Shown here: positions 26,738 to 34,254 of the stretch, in pieces
Layout of the letters: every line of letters begins with the position of its first letter
Numbering within the stretch: the first letter of the stretch is position 1
From: Exiguobacterium sp. s124
Lineage (GTDB): Bacteria > Bacillota > Bacilli > Exiguobacteriales > Exiguobacteriaceae
Direction of reading: 5' to 3'
Length of the DNA: 64,000 nt
NCBI RefSeq assembly: GCF_018617485.1
Contig: NZ_JACSKH010000001.1
Span: 1,240,001 to 1,304,000, forward strand
Notes under the pieces: model-generated
Told to the model about the DNA's origin: nothing
What the model saw: only the letters and a program-made list of their open reading frames with translations
Databases searched by the model: none
Position numbers and translations under genes: made by a program

Positions 26738-27799
26738 TCACCCTGATGACTTCAGCAACATCGCATGGTTAATGTGAATCAATTCGGCGTGTGGCTGTTT
26801 ATGACGACTGACATATGACGTAAATCGCGATGATGCGACAAATGCATTTGATTCATGAATCATCGCCAGTCGGACGAGAACGAGGCGTAATTGTTTTCGT
26901 CCTTCACCAAGTACAATATGGTCGATTTGATTGTGTTTGTCGAGTCGGTTAATCAAGAGTTCTACTTTACAGTCTTCTTTGATCAAGTATGAGACCCTAT
27001 AGGCCGTCTGTTGAATCAAGTCTTCATATTGCGCATGGAGCCCATTGCCGAGCGGCCCGCTCAAATCGAGAGAAATCGTGAACGTATCGAGATTTTGTCG
27101 CTCGTAGACTTTCGCCTGGACATGTCCGGTCTTTGAAGTGGCGACCCAGTCGATCTGTTTGGCCGGCTCTTTCTCATATCGTTTCGCGCTTTGAATCATC
27201 AAAGGGTCTTTCAGCGGAGAATGTTTGACAATGCGGTCACCCATCCGAATCATGCGCGATTCGGATATCGGCGATTTCGTGATGGCGGGTAACACGATCC
27301 ATGAGGGAAGCGTCATCCCCTCATCCGTGAAGAAGAGGGTTCCCAAGTGAAACGGTAAGGTGACACGCATGACACATGTATGAATCGAAGCGGGTCCTCG
27401 CTTCACAACAGAGACGGACACGTGATGAATGTCTTCTTCAATCCGTGAGTCATATGCCCGTGACCCGTTTTCAAAAGACATCCGCTCATTCCCCTCTAAT
27501 CGAATCGATAGCGGAACACCGAGGGCAATGATTCGTTCATACCTATCGATGTGGATGATACACGTCGTCTCATCGTCGATGAATAAGAGGTCTTCTTTTT
27601 GTCGGATGGAAAACGAGACTTCATTTGAAAGCGTTCGAATGATTCGCTTCCGAATGAACATGACGATTAATAAGGCCCCACATATATAAGAGATGGGCCA
27701 CACATAAGGCATCCACATCGCGAGAAGACCGAGACTGACATAAGCCGGCCACAGTTGGTCCTGAAGGATGGACGGCGTACTGATTTCGACCTGTCGCAT
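26738..27799 (-). CDS. DUF58 protein (module 2)
   Basis: A 353-residue DUF58 protein with two membrane helices at about residues 20-50 and the family block RYEKEPAKQIDWVATSKTGHV near residue 210, which retains the canonical IDW missing from the module 1 protein. A von Willebrand A-like remainder follows. It starts two bases after the MoxR stop. Partner of the MoxR ATPase; biochemical role unknown. Confidence 0.85.
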   Translation of the reverse strand: MRQVEISTPSILQDQLWPAYVSLGLLAMWMPYVWPISYICGALLIVMFIRKRIIRTLSNEVSFSIRQKEDLLFIDDETTCIIHIDRYERIIALGVPLSIRLEGNERMSFENGSRAYDSRIEEDIHHVSVSVVKRGPASIHTCVMRVTLPFHLGTLFFTDEGMTLPSWIVLPAITKSPISESRMIRMGDRIVKHSPLKDPLMIQSAKRYEKEPAKQIDWVATSKTGHVQAKVYERQNLDTFTISLDLSGPLGNGLHAQYEDLIQQTAYRVSYLIKEDCKVELLINRLDKHNQIDHIVLGEGRKQLRLVLVRLAMIHESNAFVASSRFTSYVSRHKQPHAELIHINHAMLLKSSG

Positions 27800-27801
27800 C
27801 G

Positions 27802-28725
27802 TTACACCCTTTCGACCGGGACGGGTACTGATTCGAGTACGTCCGCTAGCACTTGGCGCTTCGTCGATTTGATGTCGCCTTCAAGGGTGAGGGTCAAGCG
27901 GTGCGAGAGAATGTGTGGCGCAACCGTTTGGACGTCTTCGGGTGTGACGAACTGACGGTCGTTCAAGTATGCATAAGCTTGTGAGGCTTTGACGAGAGCG
28001 AGCGTCGCCCGTGGACTCGCCCCGACTTCGACCAACGGATGCTGTCTCGTCTCTTGGATCAGTGCGAGCAAGTAAGTGACGACATCTTCATGAATCCGGA
28101 TGTTCTCGACTTCGTCTTGTGCTTCTAAGAAAGCGGTATTTGTCATCAAGGCATGTACAACATGTCTCGTTTTTGAAATCGTCTGGAGAATCAAGTTCCG
28201 CTCTTCATCTGCCCCAGGATATCCGACTTGAAGGGACATGAGGAAGCGGTCGAGTTGTGCGTCCGGTAGCGCGAACGTTCCGGCCGACTCGATCGGGTTT
28301 TGCGTCGCGATGACGAAGAACGGTTTCGGTAGCTGATACGTGACGCCACCGATGGAAACTTGGCGTTCTTCCATCGCTTCAAGCAAGGCGGATTGTGTTC
28401 TCGGGACGGCACGATTCACTTCATCAATGAGTAAGATATTTGTGAAGATGGGACCGGTACGGTTTTCGAACGTCTGCGTCTGCATATTGAAGAAGTCTGA
28501 ACCGATGATGTCAGAAGGCAGCAGGTCTGCCGTGAACTGGATTCGAGCGAAGTCTGCCTCAAAGCTTTTAGCGATGCTTTTCGCAAGTAATGTCTTCCCG
28601 GTTCCTGGCACGTCCTCTAACAAGATATGACCGTTCGCCAATAGGGCTGTGCAACATAATTTTGTGATTTCCGGTTTCCCGAGGTAAATGCGGTCTAATT
28701 GGTCCAATACGTGTCGGATGGTCAT
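27802..28725 (-). CDS. MoxR-family AAA+ ATPase (module 2)
   Basis: MoxR ATPase of 307 residues: Walker A EDVPGTGKTLLAKS, Walker B ILLIDEVNRAVPRTQSALLEAM, sensor 1 ATQNP and PDAQLDRFLM, then the lid domain. It overlaps the upstream membrane-protein gene by four bases (ATGA) and is followed by DUF58. It is clearly a paralogue of 6841-7749 but the two are well diverged, so the modules are old duplicates or separate acquisitions rather than a recent copy. Confidence 0.9.
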   Translation of the reverse strand: MTIRHVLDQLDRIYLGKPEITKLCCTALLANGHILLEDVPGTGKTLLAKSIAKSFEADFARIQFTADLLPSDIIGSDFFNMQTQTFENRTGPIFTNILLIDEVNRAVPRTQSALLEAMEERQVSIGGVTYQLPKPFFVIATQNPIESAGTFALPDAQLDRFLMSLQVGYPGADEERNLILQTISKTRHVVHALMTNTAFLEAQDEVENIRIHEDVVTYLLALIQETRQHPLVEVGASPRATLALVKASQAYAYLNDRQFVTPEDVQTVAPHILSHRLTLTLEGDIKSTKRQVLADVLESVPVPVERV

Positions 28726-29495
28726 GAGTTCGACTCCTTTTGTGTGCGTAGTAGGTATGCGTCAAGTTGTTGAATGAACGCTTCTTCTCGTTGTTGTGAG
28801 ATTTCCCCGTTATCATAGCGTGTCTCTAAATAGGTGATCAGTGATGCATCTAGCTCGATTCGTTTCGCCCAGGTCGACAACGTCTCGGACGGGCGGCGAC
28901 GTTTTTGTGGCGGCAGTGCTGCTTCGAAATGAATCAACTGTTGCCGAATAGCTGAGGCAGGTAATGGATGAAGCGTTCGGTTTATCTGCTCCGATGAGTT
29001 ATCAGCAGTCACTGGTGAGTGATCCTCGATATCTAACTCTCCCACCTCGCTTTGTTTGTTCGAAGGACGTCGTCTTTTCCAAAGCCACCATCCGAGCAAG
29101 ATGAGTAGTCCGGTAATGATGAATGGGAGGTAGGAGACACTATTCGTCTCTTCTGATGAGGGATTGCCATAAGAAGGTAACTCATCATTAACCTTCTCTC
29201 TTGGAGTCCCGCCTTTATCATCTGGACCCTCACTAGAAGAACCTACCGCAACCCCTCGCCAGTTTTCTTCAATAATTTTGTCTTCCCCACACCAAAAATC
29301 GACATCCGTCACTTCGAAAATCCCTAAAAACTTTCGTTTGTCATGACAGTCCGTGACCCAACTCGTGATGTCGCTCCCTGAGATATCTAATGATTGGTAG
29401 TAGCGGTATCCTAGTTGACCGGAATAGGAGATGAGGGCGACTAGTAGTAAAGAGAGTAGAACCCCTGATACAAAGATTGTTTTTGCTTGCTTCAT
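28722..29495 (-). CDS. Two-pass membrane protein with DUF4129-like tail (module 2)
   Basis: A 257-residue protein: N-terminal membrane helix (about 8-28), an extracytoplasmic part of about 100 residues containing two Cys (TDCHDK, FWCGED), a second helix (about 123-141), then a cytoplasmic tail with SAIRQQLIHFEAALP and SETLSTWAKRIEL. The tail is shared with 8776-9753 and, more closely, 43899-44579. First gene of operon 2, which is then MoxR, DUF58 and an exported protein. The ribosome site is weak. Function unknown. Confidence 0.72.
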   Translation of the reverse strand: MKQAKTIFVSGVLLSLLLVALISYSGQLGYRYYQSLDISGSDITSWVTDCHDKRKFLGIFEVTDVDFWCGEDKIIEENWRGVAVGSSSEGPDDKGGTPREKVNDELPSYGNPSSEETNSVSYLPFIITGLLILLGWWLWKRRRPSNKQSEVGELDIEDHSPVTADNSSEQINRTLHPLPASAIRQQLIHFEAALPPQKRRRPSETLSTWAKRIELDASLITYLETRYDNGEISQQREEAFIQQLDAYLLRTQKESNS

Positions 29496-29594
29496 GGGTG
29501 TTTCCGCTTATGTATAGTCGGTTTGATTGCTTTCATCTGAAATACGGCTCCTCTCATAGATTCAATACCTTTTTTTGGAAATGGGTTTAAAAGG

Positions 29595-29603
29595 ATTATA
29601 GCA
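29595..29603 (-). promoter_or_regulatory. Extended -10 promoter of MoxR operon 2
   Basis: TGCTATAAT on the minus strand, about 100 bases before the first gene; the -35 is poor. The remaining 5' region shows no clear structure. Confidence 0.45.
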
Positions 29604-29640
29604 TATGCATTAGCGGAATATTCAGTTATTTTCAGACAAA

Positions 29641-29666
29641 AGAAAAAGCTCGTTCATTGAACGAGC
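29641..29666 (-). terminator. Terminator of the second DinB gene
   Basis: On the minus strand GCTCGTTCA and TGAACGAGC, followed by five T and more. Confidence 0.75.
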
Positions 29667-29706
29667 ACTTGATCTATGTCTATGAACTTATTGGATTCCT
29701 CTTCTT

Positions 29707-30177
29707 TCATCGCTTGAGGATGGACTCGACTTGATGCATATGGTGCCGGTCATGCTCGATAAATTCTCCGATAATCACATATAGTGAATATGGGACACCT
29801 TGATGAGGATCGTGTGAGACGCCATTCACTGTCGTTTTATAAGTTAGTGCTTCTTCACTTAAGGACTCGAGCATCGTGACGAGCGTTCGCCGACTTTGTA
29901 GTGATTCCTTCAATACAGCGTCACCTGTCAACTTCTCTGCCCTTTTCGTCGCCCGCGCGTTAAACGAGTCAAAATCAGGGAAAATCATCCCTTCCCCGTT
30001 CTTCACCGATGGGATGATGACATTCAACAGATGGTTGTCCCAATGAGCGATATGTAGAATGATTTGTTTTATGGACCACTTCTCCGAGTCTATCTGTTTA
30101 TTCCAATCCAATTCACTCAGCTTTTCTAACGAATCGAGCCATTCTGTGTACGCTGCGAATTCTTGAATGACTTGCAT
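29707..30177 (-). CDS. DinB superfamily protein
   Basis: A 156-residue four-helix-bundle DinB-like protein. The motif WSIKQIILHIAHWDNH (about residues 34-49) gives the first histidine and FIEHDRHHMHQ (about 140-150) the other two of the metal triad. These proteins are putative metal-dependent transferases of unknown substrate. GGGAGGGG precedes the ATG. Monocistronic. Confidence 0.82.
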   Translation of the reverse strand: MQVIQEFAAYTEWLDSLEKLSELDWNKQIDSEKWSIKQIILHIAHWDNHLLNVIIPSVKNGEGMIFPDFDSFNARATKRAEKLTGDAVLKESLQSRRTLVTMLESLSEEALTYKTTVNGVSHDPHQGVPYSLYVIIGEFIEHDRHHMHQVESILKR

Positions 30178-30243
30178 CCAATCCCCTCCCCGTTCTCTTC
30201 AAATTACTGCGATTATAGCATGAACTAGACCTTCCGAATCATT

Positions 30244-30276
30244 AAAAAACGGCACCGTTCGTCATGAACAGTGCCG
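30244..30276 (-). terminator. Terminator of the NCS2 permease gene
   Basis: On the minus strand CGGCACTGTTC and GAACGGTGCCG pair with one wobble around ATGAC, followed by six T. Confidence 0.85.
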
Positions 30277-30285
30277 CACGTGTCT

Positions 30286-31548
30286 CTATAACCAGACTGG
30301 TAATGAGAAGAAAACTAAGAACAATACGGTCAAGACACCGACGACCGGACTGAGCGACCGATAGCCCTTCTTGAACAAGACAATCATCGTGTATGCGATG
30401 AATCCGAGTCCGATCCCATCGACGATGGAATACGTGAACGGAATCATGATGATGACAAGAATCGCCGGGAAGGCATGCTCCCAGTTATCGAGCGGCAAAT
30501 GCTTCACGTTCTGGAACATCATCATTCCGATGATGATAAGAACCGGTGCAATCGCCGTCACGGGGATGATGGCAAAGAGTGGTAGCAATAAAAGTGATAC
30601 CACATACAATCCTGATGTGACGAACGAAGCAATCCCGCCTCTTGCACCGACCGATATCCCGGCAGCCACTTCGACCGTCGAGACAGTCGGGCTTGATCCG
30701 AACATGGCACCGGCCATCGTCGAGAGACCTTGTGCAACGAGACCTTTTGGCGCATCCTTTTCTTTGTCGATTGCCCGTGTCTGATTCTGGATCAAGCTGA
30801 TGTTTTCAATCAACAAGACGAGCGTCAGTACACCGACTGCGACCAAGAAGAGCGGAGACGCAGATTCCGCGAACGAGATGTTCCCGAATACCGTGCCGAA
30901 TGACTCGAAGAACGGTGTCAACGAGAAACTACCTGTCCACTCCAGTGTTCCCATCAGCGCGCTAAGTCCAACACCGAAACCGATCGTCCAAAGGAAGCTG
31001 CTCGGTCCCATCTTCAAGAACAGTAAGATGGCGACGAAGAGTGATAAAAAGGCCACCTGGACGTTACGCTCACCGAGGTCACCGATGTGGAGCAATGCCC
31101 CGCCCCCACCTGAGACGATCCCAGCCGCCTCGAGGCCGATCAAGATGAGGAAGAGGCCGAGACCGACCGTCAATCCATCATGAATGATCGGCGGGAACGC
31201 GTTCGCCAATTTCCGAGCCACTTTCGTGACCGTTAACAGGACGACGAGTACACCTGAGACGAACGAGACGGCGAGCGCGCTTTGCCAGCTCAATCCCATC
31301 TGTAAGACGAGCGTGTACGTGAATAGCGCATTAATCCCCATCCCCGGCAACAAGAGAAGCGGTAGATTGAAGAATCCTGCAATCAACGTTCCAATGATGC
31401 TTGTCAAAATCGCTCCGACGAGCGCCCCCTCGAACGGGAGTCCGGCTTGTGTCAAAATTGCCGCATGTACGGCCGGGATGTATGCTGTCGCCAGGAAGTT
31501 CAGCACGCCCCCGTATGTTTCTGTTTTCCATTCTGTTTGTTTTGCCAT
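30286..31548 (-). CDS. NCS2 family (AzgA-type) purine permease
   Basis: Nucleobase:cation symporter 2 protein of 420 residues with about 12-14 hydrophobic segments. The N-terminal FLATAYIPAVHAAIL block, GMGINALFTY and the GLDPN-like SSPTVSTVEVAAGISVGARGG region with its conserved Glu place it in the AzgA/PbuG hypoxanthine-guanine-adenine branch. The ATG at 31548 follows AAAGGA; the frame upstream is a 5' leader. The leader lacks a recognisable purine riboswitch aptamer. Monocistronic with its own terminator. Confidence 0.85.
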   Translation of the reverse strand: MAKQTEWKTETYGGVLNFLATAYIPAVHAAILTQAGLPFEGALVGAILTSIIGTLIAGFFNLPLLLLPGMGINALFTYTLVLQMGLSWQSALAVSFVSGVLVVLLTVTKVARKLANAFPPIIHDGLTVGLGLFLILIGLEAAGIVSGGGGALLHIGDLGERNVQVAFLSLFVAILLFLKMGPSSFLWTIGFGVGLSALMGTLEWTGSFSLTPFFESFGTVFGNISFAESASPLFLVAVGVLTLVLLIENISLIQNQTRAIDKEKDAPKGLVAQGLSTMAGAMFGSSPTVSTVEVAAGISVGARGGIASFVTSGLYVVSLLLLPLFAIIPVTAIAPVLIIIGMMMFQNVKHLPLDNWEHAFPAILVIIMIPFTYSIVDGIGLGFIAYTMIVLFKKGYRSLSPVVGVLTVLFLVFFSLPVWL

Positions 31549-31602
31549 AGGAATCAATCCTTTATTGGCACCCTCACCCACCCGTGTTTACACACGAGAT
31601 TG

Positions 31603-31632
31603 ATTATATCCTGTCAGACATCTAACAAGCAA
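31603..31632 (-). promoter_or_regulatory. Promoter of the NCS2 permease gene
   Basis: On the minus strand TTGCTT (31632-31627), 18-base spacer, TATAAT (31608-31603). The 50-base leader begins with a small CGTGTGTAAACACG hairpin and a G-rich run but no purine aptamer. Confidence 0.55.
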
Positions 31633-31700
31633 GAGCGATTCGACTCAATTCAGTCTTTGGACCCATTCATGAGACCGATTCCATCAAAAGATTCATTTTA

Positions 31701-31728
31701 TAAAATAAGAACGTTTGTTCTTATTTTA
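31701..31728. promoter_or_regulatory. Perfect palindrome, LexA-like or TetR-type operator
   Basis: Twelve-base arms TAAAATAAGAAC and GTTCTTATTTTA around GTTT. The centre GAAC-N4-GTTC equals the core of the Gram-positive LexA/DinR box, though the flanking C and G of the consensus are absent. It ends some 25 bases before the -10 of the toxin-like gene, so a bound repressor would cover or abut its -35 region. A TetR-family site is the main alternative. Confidence 0.55.
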
Positions 31729-31750
31729 AGCGACTTTTTGCGAACAAATC

Positions 31751-31759
31751 TGCTATAAT
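31751..31759 (+). promoter_or_regulatory. Extended -10 promoter of the toxin-like gene
   Basis: TGCTATAAT with transcription expected to start near 31766. A half-site CGAAC (31741-31745) lies within the promoter. The -35 region (CGACTT) is weak, as expected for an extended -10. Confidence 0.6.
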
Positions 31760-31830
31760 GAAAGGGCAGGTTAACGCAGCAATAGTGGGGTCAGCCGCCA
31801 AGTCCACAATGGAGGAAGGCGGTGGTGCGG

Positions 31831-31953
31831 ATGGAACAACTTTGGACCTGGGTTGGGGATTATGTTATGATCCCAATCCTCGCTCCGATCATCGTTCACT
31901 TGGTGATTCACCGAACATCCGATCGTGCAACGTCTGAACGCACAAAAAAATGA
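31831..31953 (+). CDS. Fst/Ldr-like type I toxin peptide, 40 residues
   Basis: A 40-residue peptide beginning MEQLWTWVGDY, with one hydrophobic membrane-spanning segment containing ILAPIIVHLVI and a charged tail ending SERTKK. The I-A-P-I-(I/F)-V core followed by a polar tail is the signature of Fst-family type I toxins (Enterococcus pAD1 Fst, staphylococcal PepA1). GGTGG lies five bases before the ATG and GGAGG fifteen before. The gene has its own promoter, a self-pairing mRNA and a convergent antisense RNA. Expected action is membrane damage when unrepressed. Assignment rests on architecture plus a short motif. Confidence 0.6.
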   Translation: MEQLWTWVGDYVMIPILAPIIVHLVIHRTSDRATSERTKK

Positions 31954-31979
31954 CCCCCTCGGCGCAATGAGATGGGTCA
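31951..31979 (-). terminator. Terminator of the antisense RNA
   Basis: TGACCC with an inner CTC pairs with GAG and GGGTCA; seven T follow on the minus strand (A at 31944-31950). The plus-strand side has only a weak CTTTCT, so toxin transcripts probably read through. Confidence 0.75.
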
Positions 31980-32041
31980 CTTTCTGATTCACTAACCATT
32001 GTGGCGGCTGGGACCACTCTTAAAGTGGGAGCCTGTAAGCC

Positions 32042-32074
32042 AGAGGTCGGTGTGTCCAGCACCGGTCTCTTTCT
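32042..32074 (+). terminator. Probable terminator of the toxin mRNA
   Basis: AGAGGTCGGTG and CACCGGTCTCT pair over eleven positions (two G-U) around a seven-base loop, followed by TTTCT. It is also the first hairpin of the antisense RNA. Confidence 0.5.
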
Positions 32075-32080
32075 ACTTGC

Positions 32081-32109
32081 ATCATACCATACTTTATCCG
32101 CGTTTTCAG
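32081..32109 (-). promoter_or_regulatory. Promoter of the antisense RNA
   Basis: On the minus strand CTGAAA (32109-32104), 17-base spacer, TATGAT (32086-32081) with an extended TGG. Downstream there is no open frame, only the antisense RNA. Confidence 0.6.
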
Positions 32110-32152
32110 TATGAGAAACTTCATTTGGCACGAAAATCACAAATAATTCATT

Positions 32153-32183
32153 CGCTCAGGAAACTTTATCCTGAGCGTTTTTC
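32153..32183 (+). terminator. Plus-strand terminator behind the toxin locus
   Basis: CGCTCAGGA and TCCTGAGCG around seven bases, followed by TTTTTC. It faces away from the toxin locus and overlaps the ydbT stop codon, so it would stop plus-strand read-through. Confidence 0.75.
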
Positions 32184-33665
32184 TTTCATTTCGTTATAAC
32201 GCGAGAACCAGACGAGCATCGCGTCCGCTTCCTCTTTCGGAATGTCATCAATCGTCTCAACTGAAAGGAACCCTCCACGTGTCGAGAACTGCACCGTACA
32301 TAATCCGAAACGTCGTTGCAAGAGCGATTGCTTCACTTGAATCTGTTCAATCCTCGGTTTGTCCGTCAAGAACGATTGGACGTTGAATGCTCCAGTGCAC
32401 AATTGGATGAATTTATCGGTGCGGACATATTTGGTTGTGACGTAACTGAGCACGCGTCCCCCGATGATGACAGCCCATAACAGGAGGAGCCACCATGCAA
32501 AATCTCGGAAGAAGTAGAGCACGAGTCCTGATAAAATGAAGCCGAACCAGCTGATTCGCAACAGTTTGATCCCTAGGGCACGTCTCGGAAGTCGATGCAA
32601 TTCGTCCGACCATGTGAAATACGCAAAGTGTTCACGCAAGACACGCATCGCCCGGTCACGCCGCACGAACGGGAGAATCGTCGATGATTCGTCTTTCAAT
32701 TCATCCATCGTCCCTGCTGCGACGAGTTCGACCCCGACGATGTGGAACCAACGACGAATGAACGTCTCCTTGATCCTTATCGCTTGAATCTTTTCATATG
32801 GGATTTCTTTCGCACTTCGGTTCAACAATCCTTTCTCGACACGAATACGTTCTCCTCTCCGCTCGAGTCGGAAGTTCCCATACTTCAAGAAGTTGATGAC
32901 CATACCGATCACGACCGACAGCATCAATACGCCGATGACGAGAAGACCGATGACGATGATGGACGCATGGACGACATAATCTTCGACCTGGTTGAATGCC
33001 CCATCCAAATTGATGAAGTCGTCGATTGACGAGATAATCGTCGAAGCGACCGGAAAGATGGCGAACACAGAGAGCGACGTGATGGAAGCCAACACGATTT
33101 CGCGCGTAGACAAGGCATATAAAAGACGGCTTGGTAACGGCTCTACCTGTTCTGTAGTCGCATCTGTTGTTTCTGAATGATCTTCGGTTTGTGCATTCTG
33201 TTTCCGATGACGGACATGCTCGAGAATCTCTTCCAATCGTTTGGCTTCTGTCGGAAAGACACCAGCTAATTTAAAAGAAGCATCGTCACTGTTGGCGTTC
33301 GTGTCGAACGTCAATTCAACGACGCCCAACAATCGATAAAGGAACGGGCTGTTCGAATGAACACTTTGAATTTTATAGAGTGGGAGCGACTTTTCTTTTT
33401 TCAACCAGTTTCCTTCGATGACATAGACAGTCTTTTCGTCGAGTGCATACCGAAAGTTCAACCATCCAAAAAACTTCTGGACAATGTCGAGCAAGAGAAA
33501 GAGTAAAATACCGACCCGGATGATGATGCCAAACGTCGATTCCCAGTCATTGTTGAGTATAAAGAGCAGGACGATTGGAATGGCGAATGATTTGATGACC
33601 TCAAGAATGCGAAGCACCAAAACGCGACTCGGGAGTCGATGCCACGTTAACGCGGTCTCGGTCAT
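32166..33665 (-). CDS. ydbT: YdbT-like membrane protein with bacterial PH domains
   Basis: A 499-residue membrane protein with several hydrophobic pairs and repeated bPH2 (YdbS/YdbT-type) domains; each contains a strand ending in IQS/IQA plus a Lys/Arg-rich turn (LYKIQSVHSNSP, PYEKIQAIRIKET, RIEQIQVKQS). In Bacillus subtilis, YdbS and YdbT protect against the producer's own antimicrobial peptide and contribute to envelope stress resistance. It overlaps the ydbS gene by four bases. Biochemistry unknown. Confidence 0.85.
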   Translation of the reverse strand: MTETALTWHRLPSRVLVLRILEVIKSFAIPIVLLFILNNDWESTFGIIIRVGILLFLLLDIVQKFFGWLNFRYALDEKTVYVIEGNWLKKEKSLPLYKIQSVHSNSPFLYRLLGVVELTFDTNANSDDASFKLAGVFPTEAKRLEEILEHVRHRKQNAQTEDHSETTDATTEQVEPLPSRLLYALSTREIVLASITSLSVFAIFPVASTIISSIDDFINLDGAFNQVEDYVVHASIIVIGLLVIGVLMLSVVIGMVINFLKYGNFRLERRGERIRVEKGLLNRSAKEIPYEKIQAIRIKETFIRRWFHIVGVELVAAGTMDELKDESSTILPFVRRDRAMRVLREHFAYFTWSDELHRLPRRALGIKLLRISWFGFILSGLVLYFFRDFAWWLLLLWAVIIGGRVLSYVTTKYVRTDKFIQLCTGAFNVQSFLTDKPRIEQIQVKQSLLQRRFGLCTVQFSTRGGFLSVETIDDIPKEEADAMLVWFSRYNEMKEKRSG

Positions 33666-34189
33666 ACGACATCCTCCTCTTCGATACGCGCGTAGATGGC
33701 GATTTGTTCACGAAGTGTCTTCGCGAAGGACTCTTCGATTGCATAAATGTCATGAGACCCGGCAGCTGTTCCGATGGTGATGGTCTGTAGCCCATATTTA
33801 CGGAGAAGCGGTCCTTGTGCCGCATGTACATATTGGACTTTTGTCATCGGGATGAGCACATCATGTGTTGTGATGATGCCATGATGGATCCGGATCTCAA
33901 GCGGTTGGACGTCATATGTGAATCGTTCTTGTTTCCACTTTTGGAACCAGATGATGTCAATCAAGCTATAGACGATATCGATGACGAGAAGCACGATAAA
34001 GCCAATCTGTAGCCAAGTCGGCCAGTCAAACCAATATGAGGCCCCTACAAGCGCTCCTGTCACGAGAAGACCGATGAGATAAAAAATTGAGCTCGATAAT
34101 CGGAAGACAGTCCGCGCCTCGATTGGAAGCGTTCCGCTGATTCGTTGTGGTGTGACACCTTCTTCCGGTGTCGGTGGTGTTTCTGACAT
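33662..34189 (-). CDS. ydbS: YdbS-like membrane protein with PH domain
   Basis: A 175-residue protein with two membrane helices (about 40-85) followed by one bPH2 domain (about 95-165) with PMTKVQYVHAAQGPLLRKYGL. Always paired with YdbT in Bacillales. A Pro/Thr/Glu-rich N-terminus precedes the helices. GGGGG precedes the ATG. The pair forms a two-gene operon reading towards the toxin-antitoxin-like locus. Confidence 0.87.
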   Translation of the reverse strand: MSETPPTPEEGVTPQRISGTLPIEARTVFRLSSSIFYLIGLLVTGALVGASYWFDWPTWLQIGFIVLLVIDIVYSLIDIIWFQKWKQERFTYDVQPLEIRIHHGIITTHDVLIPMTKVQYVHAAQGPLLRKYGLQTITIGTAAGSHDIYAIEESFAKTLREQIAIYARIEEEDVV

Positions 34190-34254
34190 GGTGAATCCCC
34201 CTATCGTTCATATGTATCTGTCCCTATTGTATACGCGTTTCCGCTCGAAAAGTT

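Larger units (their letters stand above)
31792..32010 (+). repeat. Long-range 5'/3' inverted repeat within the toxin mRNA
   Basis: CAGCCGCC (31792-31799) and ACAATGG (31806-31812), separated by a six-base bulge, are together complementary to the continuous CCATTGTGGCGGCTG at 31996-32010. Pairing would close the mRNA on itself right at the ribosome-binding region, a known device for keeping type I toxin mRNAs untranslatable. Confidence 0.65.
31944..32074 (-). ncRNA. Predicted antisense antitoxin RNA
   Basis: A minus-strand RNA of about 130 bases is predicted from a promoter at 32081-32109 to a terminator at 31944-31979. It is fully complementary to the 3' half of the toxin transcript, reaching the last codons of the peptide gene. 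Its 5' end begins with the hairpin at 32042-32070. Convergent overlap at the toxin 3' end is the arrangement of txpA/ratA, bsrG/SR4 and fst/RNA II. No expression data; prediction only. Confidence 0.55.

Noticed and set aside
31549..31632. Purine riboswitch before the NCS2 purine permease
   Set aside because: The leader is only about 50 bases long and lacks the three-way-junction signature; only a small hairpin and a G-rich run are present.
31809..31937. A second small open frame (42 codons) overlapping the Fst-like peptide in another phase, beginning MEEGGGAD
   Set aside because: No ribosome site before its ATG, Gly/Asp/Pro-rich composition without a hydrophobic segment, and it looks like a shadow of the peptide gene. 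A leader-frame role as in mok/hok cannot be excluded but has no support.
33484..33780. Long open frames antisense to ydbT/ydbS and to other high-GC-third-position genes
   Set aside because: They lack ribosome sites and protein-like composition and mirror the coding pattern of the real genes.
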